From contig JAUIAV010000001.1 of NCBI GenBank assembly GCA_030425195.1, positions 186,001 through 250,000 on the forward strand: a stretch of 64,000 nt of DNA, in the 5' to 3' direction. The translations under genes and the position numbers were made by a program. Position 1 is the first letter of the stretch. Every line of letters begins with the position of its first letter. The stretch is from Gammaproteobacteria bacterium (lineage in GTDB: Bacteria; Pseudomonadota; Gammaproteobacteria; Pseudomonadales; Azotimanducaceae). Of this stretch, positions 11,393 through 18,745 are shown piece after piece. The notes below the pieces were generated by a model. That model did no database searches and was not told the DNA's origin. It saw nothing but the letters and a program-made list of their open reading frames with translations.

Positions 11393-12433
11393 ATGAATCT
11401 GAAAGGAAAGCTGTGCGCTCTGCTCACGGTGCTGATCGCCGGCACCTCACTGCCGGCCGGTGCCATCGAGCCGATTCCTGAAACCGCCGGGGTACGGGGC
11501 TTCGTGATCTTCGGTGCGGGCTATACCGATGTCAGAAGCAACCTCATCGCCGGAAGCGACCTCATCGATGTGGGCGACCCGGTCATCACCTCCGTCAATC
11601 AGTCACCGACCAGCGACGATGCGGTACATCCGGCCCTGACGGGTGAGATCAACTACACGTTCGCCAACCGCTGGCAGGTTTTCCTCGGTCAGTCGCTGGA
11701 GGATGCGGTCACCATGGACGCGGTGACCCAGGCCGGAGTTCGGCGGGACCTCGGCAGCACCGGCATCATGCAGGCAGGCATCATGTTCAACGGCGTGCCT
11801 GCCGAACTCTGGGAGGATCCCTACGCGGAGAACGTGCGGCGTGAGAAGACCGACCGGAAGGCGACCGGCGTACGTCTGCAGTGGGACCGGGTGATGGGCT
11901 CCGGTTTCGAGCTGATGGTCTCCTATCGGGATCTGTCCTTCGATTCCGAACTGAGCGGAGAAGGCGTCACCAGCGTCGTCTGCGACGTCGCCTGCCGGGA
12001 CCTGCTGCGCCGCGATGGGGACGAGTACACGTTCGACGTCTCCTACCTCTACCGGCTCGGCGAGAACCGCAATCACCTTCTGCGGCCCAGATTGCGGTAT
12101 ATCGCCAACGACCGGGACGGAGATGCGGCCGGCGGCGATACCTACCGGGTTCAGCTCACCTATGCGTATGTCAGACAGGGATTTATGCTCACCAGCAACC
12201 TCGCCGTCGGCGCTACGAGCAAGGACGCGCGCAATCCGATCTATGGCAGGCGAACCGATTCCAGTCGCCTGGCCGTCGACACGACGCTATTCTACCGGCT
12301 GCCTGCGGCAAGTGGTCGCTGGCAACTGGTGGGCCATCTGCTGTGGGCAGAGGAAGACTCGGATGTCCGATTCCACGACAGCGAGCTGTTCATGGCCACT
12401 GTCGGACTGATGTACAGATTCGGAGCGCGTTGA
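11393..12433 (+). CDS. DUF2860 family outer-membrane protein
   Basis: A 346-residue protein with a signal peptide (MNLKGKLCALLTVLIAG start, cleavage near AGA). The mature part begins IPETAGVRGFVIFGAGYTDV and contains FLGQSLEDAV and WEDPY. Those features match what is known of the DUF2860 family of gammaproteobacterial outer-membrane proteins of unknown function. It ends in a strand-rich run VGLMYRFGAR. GAGGAGAG precedes the ATG. It lies 47 bases after the second barrel paralogue on the same strand, so three outer-membrane proteins sit in one neighbourhood. A transport or envelope role is likely but not demonstrated. Confidence 0.8.
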   Translation: MNLKGKLCALLTVLIAGTSLPAGAIEPIPETAGVRGFVIFGAGYTDVRSNLIAGSDLIDVGDPVITSVNQSPTSDDAVHPALTGEINYTFANRWQVFLGQSLEDAVTMDAVTQAGVRRDLGSTGIMQAGIMFNGVPAELWEDPYAENVRREKTDRKATGVRLQWDRVMGSGFELMVSYRDLSFDSELSGEGVTSVVCDVACRDLLRRDGDEYTFDVSYLYRLGENRNHLLRPRLRYIANDRDGDAAGGDTYRVQLTYAYVRQGFMLTSNLAVGATSKDARNPIYGRRTDSSRLAVDTTLFYRLPAASGRWQLVGHLLWAEEDSDVRFHDSELFMATVGLMYRFGAR

Positions 12434-12481
12434 GCGGCGTGACCTGCCCCGTTCCGGCTCACCACTGATACACTCCTGTCC

Positions 12482-13276
12482 ATGGTTGCACTCAGACAGT
12501 TCGAACACACGCAGATCGATGAGATCCTGACCGCGGTCGCGGAGGACGGCGCCTGCATTGCGCTGAACGTGCTCCCGCCGGAGCTCTGTGACGGTCTGAT
12601 GGCGGACTTCCAGACTTACCTCGACGGCATGGAATGGGGGATCGATGAGCTCGGCTACCGGAGTGAGTTCTACGGCGGCCAGACCAAACGCCTGCATGGT
12701 CTGTTCAGCAAGTCACCTCACATGGAGGCCGTGCTCACCCACCCGCTGTTCTGCGCTCTGGCCCGAAGGATGCTCGTGGAGTCCGGAATCGCGCACGACT
12801 TCAGACTGAGCAACACCGAGCTCATGGTGCTCAATCAGGACCAGGACGTTCAGCAGTTTCATACCGACGGTGGATCCTGGCAGCGCGCTCAGCAGCGGGA
12901 AAAAGCCGCGGGCAACGAGATTCTGATCAGCGCCAACTGCGCCCTCACGGAGTTCACGGCCACCAACGGCGCCACCCGGGTGGTGCCGGGCAGCCACCGC
13001 TGGGATGAAGGCAGAGAACCGGAGGAAGATGAGGTGTGCCTGGCCGAGATGCCCAAAGGGGCGGCTCTGATCTACAGCGGTAACGCCGTCCATTCCGGCG
13101 GTGCCAACCGGGAGGCCGAGGCACGCGTCGGCCTGTATCTGGGCTACGTGGTCAGCTGGCTGCGGCCGATCGAAAATCAGCTCGTGACGAACGACCCCGA
13201 GGACGTTCTCCGGCTGTCCGAGGAGGCCCGCCGTCTGCTCGACGTCTCGCCGGGCGGCTTCACGGTGTTCGCCTGA
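12482..13276 (+). CDS. Phytanoyl-CoA dioxygenase (PhyH) family protein
   Basis: A 264-residue Fe(II)/2-oxoglutarate oxygenase of the PhyH fold. The iron triad is visible: His127 and Asp129 in FHTDGG, and His204 in NAVHSGGANR. VPGSHRW lies between them, as in most members. The family hydroxylates or epoxidises small molecules using oxygen and 2-oxoglutarate; substrates vary widely. It is one of four PhyH-type genes in this window. Its stop is four bases from the convergent MFS transporter stop. No ribosome binding site of note is seen. Confidence 0.9.
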   Translation: MVALRQFEHTQIDEILTAVAEDGACIALNVLPPELCDGLMADFQTYLDGMEWGIDELGYRSEFYGGQTKRLHGLFSKSPHMEAVLTHPLFCALARRMLVESGIAHDFRLSNTELMVLNQDQDVQQFHTDGGSWQRAQQREKAAGNEILISANCALTEFTATNGATRVVPGSHRWDEGREPEEDEVCLAEMPKGAALIYSGNAVHSGGANREAEARVGLYLGYVVSWLRPIENQLVTNDPEDVLRLSEEARRLLDVSPGGFTVFA

Positions 13277-13279
13277 CCG

Positions 13280-14572
13280 TCATCCTGCGTCCGTTCTCGA
13301 CAGATCGCCAGGCAGGTGGCCTCCGGCGCGCCAGTAGTGAAAAGCCGCCCAGATGTTCACGAAACCCCAGGAGAACAGGCTGTAGCGCAGGGCGTTTTCG
13401 CCGAAGGAACCGGTCAGCATGTCGGAAAGTATGCCAACGGCCGGTGGTCCGAACACGAAACCGATGAAATTCAGCAGAAACAGGAGAATCGCGGCCGCAA
13501 CCGCCCGCATGTGCACGGGCGCGAGCCCCTGGGTCTGGGCAAACGTAGTGCCCTGATAGAAGTTTCCGAGCATCACGGGAACCGACAGCAGCAGCAGCGA
13601 CAGCCACCAGCTGCCGATCAGCAGGGCGATGGCGCCGATCGGCACGGCCACCGCCAGTGCGATGGCTACAGCCCACAGATACCAGCGGGCATCCCGGGCG
13701 CCGAAGCGGTCCGAGATCCAGCCGCCGGCAACGATGCCCAGACCGCCGGGGATGCCCAGTACCAGACCCAGCCAGAAACCTGCTTCCGTGAGGCTCATGC
13801 CGTGGCTCCGGACGAAGAACGTGGGTGCCCAGGTGACGAGTCCGTAGCCGACGAAAGCGGTCAGACCGCCGCCGATCGCCATGTGCACGAAGGATCGGCG
13901 GGCAATCAGAAACCGGAACACCTGAAGGATGGACGCGTGCCCCTCCGTCGACGCGGCGCCGTCGTGGCCGTCCGCGTGGCCTCTGGGCGGTTCCTTGACC
14001 GTGAGGAACACCACGGCTGACAGCACGAGCCCGGGAATCCCGACGATGAAGAAGGCCACCCGCCAGCCGAAGGTATCGGCAATCGCGCCTCCGGCGAAAA
14101 GGCCGAACATGATGCCGATGGGTATCCCCAGGGAGTAGATGCCGAGCGCGGTTGCCCGCTCCTTCGCCGGATACAGGTCCGCGAGCATGGAGTGAGCGGA
14201 CGGGCTGCAACCCGCTTCGCCGATCCCGACGCCGATCCGGGCCGCCGCAAGCTGCCAGAAGTTCATGGCCAGTCCGGAGAGCGCCGTCATGCCGCTCCAG
14301 ACCGCAAGAGACAGGCCGATGAGGTTGCGCCGGTTCCAGCGGTCGGCAATGAGCGCCAGCGGCATACCCAGCGTGGCGTAGAACACCGCGAAGGCGGTGC
14401 CGGACAGCAGCCCCATCCCGAAGTCCGAGACGTTCAGATCGGCTTTGATCGGTTCGATGAGAATGGACAGGATCTGCCGGTCGATGAAGTTGAACGTATA
14501 AACGACGACCAGCACGCCCAGCGTGTAGCGTTTGACGTTGTCGCTGATCAGCGGTGGGTTGACTTCTGACAT
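13280..14572 (-). CDS. MFS transporter
   Basis: A 430-residue inner-membrane protein with about twelve hydrophobic segments in two halves. Major-facilitator signatures are present: ADRWNRR after the second helix, GVGIGEAG in helix 4-5, and SDRFGARD after helix 8. The N-terminal run TFNFIDRQILSIL is common in spinster-like and anion/carboxylate MFS subfamilies. The chosen ATG (complement of 14570-14572) follows AAGAGAGAGAAC. It lies 47 bases downstream of a PhyH oxygenase on the same strand, so the pair may handle the same organic acid or terpenoid (inference). Confidence 0.92.
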   Translation of the reverse strand: MSEVNPPLISDNVKRYTLGVLVVVYTFNFIDRQILSILIEPIKADLNVSDFGMGLLSGTAFAVFYATLGMPLALIADRWNRRNLIGLSLAVWSGMTALSGLAMNFWQLAAARIGVGIGEAGCSPSAHSMLADLYPAKERATALGIYSLGIPIGIMFGLFAGGAIADTFGWRVAFFIVGIPGLVLSAVVFLTVKEPPRGHADGHDGAASTEGHASILQVFRFLIARRSFVHMAIGGGLTAFVGYGLVTWAPTFFVRSHGMSLTEAGFWLGLVLGIPGGLGIVAGGWISDRFGARDARWYLWAVAIALAVAVPIGAIALLIGSWWLSLLLLSVPVMLGNFYQGTTFAQTQGLAPVHMRAVAAAILLFLLNFIGFVFGPPAVGILSDMLTGSFGENALRYSLFSWGFVNIWAAFHYWRAGGHLPGDLSRTDAG

Positions 14573-14619
14573 GGATGTTCTCTCTCTTGTTATTGTCCGT
14601 GCAGGCCGGCGGAGATCCG

Positions 14620-15384
14620 CTACCGTGACTCCGGCACGGTCACTTTGCCGTTGAACTGATTCACGTAGATCTTCCAGGGGTAGTGGTCGCCCTCTCCTTC
14701 GCAGCCCACCGTTCGCAGATGCTGAGTCAGCGCACGGCGCCATTCGCTGCTGACGTTGGCCGGCGTCATGTGCGGGGTCCTGCCATGATGGAAGGTGACA
14801 TCGCCGAGAGTCAGGGGACAGGCGATGGAGCGCAACTCATCCACTTCGCAGCAGAGAAGATCGCTCTGTACGTGCGGGGCCTGCCGGTGTTCGAGCACCC
14901 CGTCGAGATGCCCCCCATCGATGAAATGCATGCAGCCGTTCCGTGGGTCCACATCGTGGAAAGGCATCCAGCAGGTAATCCCCTTATCGGCCAGATTCCG
15001 TCCCCAGTAGCCTTCATCCTGATGCCAGGCCGTCGGTGCGTCGTTGCCCGGCGGCTTGGCCAGGAACTGGTCGTACCAGAACTCCACAGGCGTTCCCATG
15101 AGCGCCCCGGCGAATGCCACTGCCCAGTGCCGGAAGGTCTCCTCGTTCAGCTCCGGCCAGAAACGGGTAGGACCCGACTGAACGATTCTGAAAGCTCTTT
15201 CTTCCCTGGAGACACCTTTCTCCCAGGCCCAGTCAAACGCCATGGTCTCGCGGTTGGCCAGAATCTCTTCGCACAGGCCGGCGACACGGGCGATGTGGTC
15301 CGGATCGATGGCGTTCTTCACGATCAGCCACCCGTGCTCACGGAAGAACGCAACGTCCTCCGCGGTGGCTTCCTGATACGGCAT
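14620..15384 (-). CDS. Phytanoyl-CoA dioxygenase (PhyH) family protein
   Basis: A 254-residue Fe(II)/2-oxoglutarate oxygenase. The iron ligands are His121 and Asp123 in AWHQDEGYW and a distal His near 205 in GRTPHMTPAN. The N terminus (FFREHGWLIVKNAIDPD) and the HDVDPRNGCMHFIDGGH segment are typical of PhyH proteins that take small soluble substrates. GGGGAGAGG precedes the ATG. It is transcribed together with the MFS transporter downstream and divergently from a MarR regulator, which may control it. Confidence 0.9.
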   Translation of the reverse strand: MPYQEATAEDVAFFREHGWLIVKNAIDPDHIARVAGLCEEILANRETMAFDWAWEKGVSREERAFRIVQSGPTRFWPELNEETFRHWAVAFAGALMGTPVEFWYDQFLAKPPGNDAPTAWHQDEGYWGRNLADKGITCWMPFHDVDPRNGCMHFIDGGHLDGVLEHRQAPHVQSDLLCCEVDELRSIACPLTLGDVTFHHGRTPHMTPANVSSEWRRALTQHLRTVGCEGEGDHYPWKIYVNQFNGKVTVPESR

Positions 15385-15459
15385 CTGCCTCTCCCCTCAA
15401 TCCGGCCCAATGATACCCGAGAAGGCTCGGGCGGACGCGGATGACACGATGGAAAGTAC

Positions 15460-15489
15460 TTGTCCGACATCATTCGAATTCCTTACTAT
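15460..15489 (+). promoter_or_regulatory. Candidate promoter for the marR gene
   Basis: TTGTCC at 15460-15465 and TACTAT at 15484-15489 are separated by 18 bases in an AT-rich part of the 137-base divergent region. An AT-rich near-dyad (CCT-AATTATC-AGG) follows at about 15496-15508 and could be where MarR binds its own promoter. Confidence 0.4.
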
Positions 15490-15521
15490 TAGCTCCCTAA
15501 TTATCAGGCATACGGCTTTCC

Positions 15522-16013
15522 ATGGAGATCCCGACCCGCGACACACCGGCACTCGCTCTGCTCGAGCGCGGCCTCGGCGGCAAGGCCGCGGACGCCGGAG
15601 CGGTGGTCGACTGCATGCAGCTGCTCAGGGTATCCAAGCGGTTGCTAGGCTTCTTTCTGGAAGTGTTTACCGATCAGGGCATATCTCCGGGGAAGTACTC
15701 GGTGCTGTGCGAGCTGCTGTCGGAACGGGCGCCGGTCTCCCCCTCGTACCTGGCGGAGCGCCTGGGTGTCAGCCGCCCGACGGTGACCGGGCTCCTGGAC
15801 GGTCTGTGCCGGCAGGGGCTGGTTGACCGGACATTCGACGAAGAGGACAGACGCCGGGTTTCCGTGCGCCTGACTTCTGAGGGAGACCGCTTCATCCGGA
15901 CCCTGCTGCCGGACCAGTACGGCATCATGGCCGACGTCATGGAACCATTGAGCGACAGAGAACGGATGCAGTTGCGCAGAATCCTCGCAAAGCTGGAGGC
16001 GCAATTCACATGA
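15522..16013 (+). CDS. MarR family transcriptional regulator
   Basis: A 163-residue winged-helix regulator. The recognition helix region reads SYLAERLGVSRPTVTGLLDGL, followed by the wing with DEEDRRRVSVRLT; the DxR element before the wing is a hallmark of MarR proteins. These act as dimers that release DNA when they bind small aromatic or acidic ligands. The gene is divergent from a PhyH oxygenase/MFS operon, a common arrangement for a MarR protein and its target. It overlaps the next gene by four bases (ATGA). Confidence 0.93.
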   Translation: MEIPTRDTPALALLERGLGGKAADAGAVVDCMQLLRVSKRLLGFFLEVFTDQGISPGKYSVLCELLSERAPVSPSYLAERLGVSRPTVTGLLDGLCRQGLVDRTFDEEDRRRVSVRLTSEGDRFIRTLLPDQYGIMADVMEPLSDRERMQLRRILAKLEAQFT

Positions 16014-16633
16014 CGCGTACGTCGACCTGGCTGGTCGGATTCGCCGTGATTGCGTTTCTGTACGCGCTTCTCGGCAACTACGTCGCCCTGCCAGGCTACA
16101 TCCGATTTCTGGAACGGGGTGGCACCTCCAGCACCGGCAGCACCCTGGACATGGAGGTCGTCATCGGCGCCGCGAAAACGATTCTCTGGATGTACGCTTT
16201 CCATCTGGGTGCGATGAGTCTGTACCTCCACCGGCTGCTCGAGCTGGGCTCGCCGTGGTTCCGTCAGGCGCTGATCCTCTGCGGGGTGTGGCTCGCGTTC
16301 TGGTCGATGCCCTCCCTGCCCGGGATGCCCGCCCTGTTCTACATCGTCGCTGGAAGCCTGATCCTGCTGTCGATCGTTCTCGCCCATACGCGGGCGACAC
16401 GCATCAGCGATCAGGCTCGCGGTTTTCTGTCAGCGACGGCCGTTCTGTTCTTTGCGATGGCCACCTGGGAGGTCTGCGGTCTGGGTAGTACCGGCCGCAT
16501 CCTCCATCCGGAAGAGGTCGTGCTCGACCGGTCCCAGACGCTGCTCAATGCCCAGACGACCAAACTGATGATCGCCATGCTGATAGCCTGGGGTTGTTTC
16601 GCCGCGTCCCGCGGCTCCCTCGAGCGCCGCTGA
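16010..16633 (+). CDS. Small polytopic membrane protein
   Basis: A 207-residue protein with about five hydrophobic segments (near residues 7-27, 53-75, 85-105, 110-130 and 140-160). No recognised family motif is visible. It is translationally coupled to the marR gene through an ATGA overlap, so it is probably regulated with it; a role in sensing or resisting the MarR ligand is possible but unproven. The C terminus is short and basic (SRGSLERR). Confidence 0.75.
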   Translation: MTRTSTWLVGFAVIAFLYALLGNYVALPGYIRFLERGGTSSTGSTLDMEVVIGAAKTILWMYAFHLGAMSLYLHRLLELGSPWFRQALILCGVWLAFWSMPSLPGMPALFYIVAGSLILLSIVLAHTRATRISDQARGFLSATAVLFFAMATWEVCGLGSTGRILHPEEVVLDRSQTLLNAQTTKLMIAMLIAWGCFAASRGSLERR

Positions 16634-16640
16634 AACGACC

Positions 16641-18221
16641 TCAGCCGTCGACCGCCGACCAGACACTGTCAGCCGGGCCCATACGAGCGCGCCGTCGCGT
16701 GACCAGTCCCAACCGTCCGAGGACCACAGCACCGATGATGGCAACGATGTCGACCCCCAGCGCCGGGCCGCCGGGATGCGCTTCGGGTACCAGAAGGCTC
16801 GATGCCGGTATCAGCAGCATCGCACCGACAGACAGCCAGAGCAGTTCCACCGAGCCGCGGGCGGGCCCGCGGAGGGCTGCCCAGGCGATGGCACCGAGAA
16901 AGATCAGATAGAACAGGTAGCGATGCCCGGCGGCTGGATCTTCCACGAGTCCGGGCAGCCAGCGGGCGGCAGCCAGCGTGATCGGGATCCCGGCCACGCA
17001 GCCCAGCGCGCCGCCCACGGAGAGCGCAGCCAGCAGACGGCTCGACCGGGGTTGTTCCGGGATCGATCCGCCGCGAGCCCGCTTACGGTGGCTTTCCAGC
17101 CAGATGAGATTACCGGTGTAGAAGACCACGGCGCCCGCCAGACCGAGCAGAAAATAACCCCAGCGGACGGGGCTGCCGCCAAAGCTGCCGAAATGCAGTG
17201 TGAAGAAGGACGTGATGACGGCGGGCCAGCCCTGCTGATGGCCCGGCAGGTAGCTGGTGTCCAGGAAACGGCCGCTGTGGGGGTCGATGCTCGCCAGACC
17301 GAAGGTCGGCCCGCGCATGGCAAAGCGCGGATCGTTGCCCTGCAGCCGCGCGCTCACACTGCCGTCAGGCGCGCTGCGGTATTCCACCGAGACCGGATTG
17401 AACCCCGGTGCCTGCTCCCTGATCCGCTCCAGGAGCCGATCCGGCGGCATCAGACCGGCACCCGGCGGCGGCTCCGGCCGTTCCGGTCGATCCTGGGTCC
17501 ACTGCTCGGCGAGACGGCCATCATAGACGAGCGCGTTCTGCAGGTCATAAAACTGGTCGTGGAAGGCGAATACGACGGTGGTCAGCGCCATCACCAGATG
17601 AAACGGCAGGCTGAAGACTCCCAGCGCATTGTGCACATCCAGCCACATCCGCTTGAGATTCCGTCCGATCCGCATCGCGAAAAGATCCTTGATCAGACTG
17701 GGCAGCAGCGTGATGAAGCCGGCGACGAGTGCCACCACGTACGCCAGCGCGACGAGCCCTGTGACGGGCATGGCCCACTCGTGGGGAAACGGCAAACCGA
17801 TCTGCTGGTGCAGAACATCGATGAACTGGGCGACGGGGGCCATATCAACCCTGGCCGTCACCAGTTCCCCAGCCCCGTCCAGCGCGGCGCCATAAGTCAC
17901 CGGAATCGAGCTGTGATCATCGTCATCCACGGGTTCGGCCAGCCAGCTCAATCGTGCCGGGGTGTCGGGACCGGTCTCGAAATGTATGCGGTAGCTGCGG
18001 GCGACTTCAGGATCAGCCTGAACCACTTTCGCCAGCAACGCCGGCGTATCCACGAGGGCAACGGGCTCCGGGAGCGGTGACGGAGGAGCCGCCCACTGCC
18101 GCAGCGTATCCTCGAACATGGTGATCGAGCCGGCATAAAATGCGATGAACAGAGCCAGACCGCAGCTGATGCCGATCCAGCGAGCCAGCGCCCGGCATAC
18201 AGCAGCGCTGCGAGCAGACAA
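16641..18221 (-). CDS. PepSY-associated transmembrane protein (reductase-like)
   Basis: An inner-membrane protein with four main hydrophobic segments and PepSY-like periplasmic parts, as found in proteins beside siderophore and heme receptors that may move electrons to iron. Conserved pieces include the first helix (ISCGLALFIAFYAGSITMFE), WLDVHNALGVFSLPFHLVMA and HFGSFGG. The start is uncertain. A TTG at 18221 gives about 526 residues, close to the family norm. A GTG at 18314 is also open but adds about 31 residues that overlap, in another frame, the last helix of the upstream membrane protein and do not look conserved. See the finding on the frame conflict at this junction. Confidence 0.85.
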   Translation of the reverse strand: MSARSAAVCRALARWIGISCGLALFIAFYAGSITMFEDTLRQWAAPPSPLPEPVALVDTPALLAKVVQADPEVARSYRIHFETGPDTPARLSWLAEPVDDDDHSSIPVTYGAALDGAGELVTARVDMAPVAQFIDVLHQQIGLPFPHEWAMPVTGLVALAYVVALVAGFITLLPSLIKDLFAMRIGRNLKRMWLDVHNALGVFSLPFHLVMALTTVVFAFHDQFYDLQNALVYDGRLAEQWTQDRPERPEPPPGAGLMPPDRLLERIREQAPGFNPVSVEYRSAPDGSVSARLQGNDPRFAMRGPTFGLASIDPHSGRFLDTSYLPGHQQGWPAVITSFFTLHFGSFGGSPVRWGYFLLGLAGAVVFYTGNLIWLESHRKRARGGSIPEQPRSSRLLAALSVGGALGCVAGIPITLAAARWLPGLVEDPAAGHRYLFYLIFLGAIAWAALRGPARGSVELLWLSVGAMLLIPASSLLVPEAHPGGPALGVDIVAIIGAVVLGRLGLVTRRRARMGPADSVWSAVDG

Positions 18222-18466
18222 GCCGTGACACCCAGCCAGACCCAGGCGGTCCGCGAAGACGTGAAGAGAAAGACGGAACTCAGTACGAACGCCCAGATGG
18301 GTGCGATCAGCCACATGTTGAACTGGGTCTTACCCGAGCCTCCCATGATCCCACCGGGGCCGAACCAGGCGAACAGTCCGCTCGCCGCCAGCGCGATTGC
18401 GAATCCCAGCAGCAGTCCGGCCATCGTCTTTCCGAACCAGTGCGACTCCGTGGTCCGCTCTGTCAT
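17948..18466 (-). CDS. Small membrane protein of an iron-uptake operon, 3' end in conflict
   Basis: The first 95 or so residues form three hydrophobic segments, with the run GLFAWFGPGGIMGG and KTQFNMWLIAPIW. They resemble the roughly 100-residue membrane proteins found between TonB receptor and PepSY genes. No stop follows the third helix. The frame instead runs on for about 77 residues over the start of the PepSY gene, in a Ser/Arg-rich composition expected of a wrong frame. The true product probably ends near 18190. Its ATG overlaps the end of the preceding gene by four bases. Confidence 0.6.
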   Translation of the reverse strand: MTERTTESHWFGKTMAGLLLGFAIALAASGLFAWFGPGGIMGGSGKTQFNMWLIAPIWAFVLSSVFLFTSSRTAWVWLGVTACLLAALLYAGRWLAGSASAAVWLCSSHFMPARSPCSRIRCGSGRLLRHRSRSPLPSWIRRRCWRKWFRLILKSPAATAYISRPVPTPRHD

Positions 18467-18729
18467 TCGTCCTGGCTTCCCAGCAGCTTCAGAAACGGCA
18501 TCGCCGACAGAATGATCATCAGCACCATGAGCACGAAGAAGATCGATTCCGCGCTACCCAGCCACAATGCGCAGAGCACCACCGCCATCGATGAAAGGAC
18601 GCCGCTGAGAGTCAGCGAGACTCTCAACGGCAGACGCCCGGGACCGGCAGGTCCCAGGGCGGAATAGAGCACGCCGGCGGCAATCAGCGCCACCAGGCTG
18701 CCGGATCCCAGGGCTGCCAGTCCGCTCAC
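18463..18729 (-). CDS. Small membrane protein of the TonB receptor operon
   Basis: An 88-residue protein with about three hydrophobic segments and no soluble domain. Small proteins of this size and layout recur between TonB-dependent receptors and PepSY membrane proteins in proteobacterial iron-acquisition loci; several are grouped as domains of unknown function, but I cannot say which. It starts 16 bases after the receptor stop and overlaps the next gene by four bases, so all four genes form one operon. Confidence 0.8.
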   Translation of the reverse strand: MSGLAALGSGSLVALIAAGVLYSALGPAGPGRLPLRVSLTLSGVLSSMAVVLCALWLGSAESIFFVLMVLMIILSAMPFLKLLGSQDE

Positions 18730-18745
18730 CGTCCTGTCGACAGCG

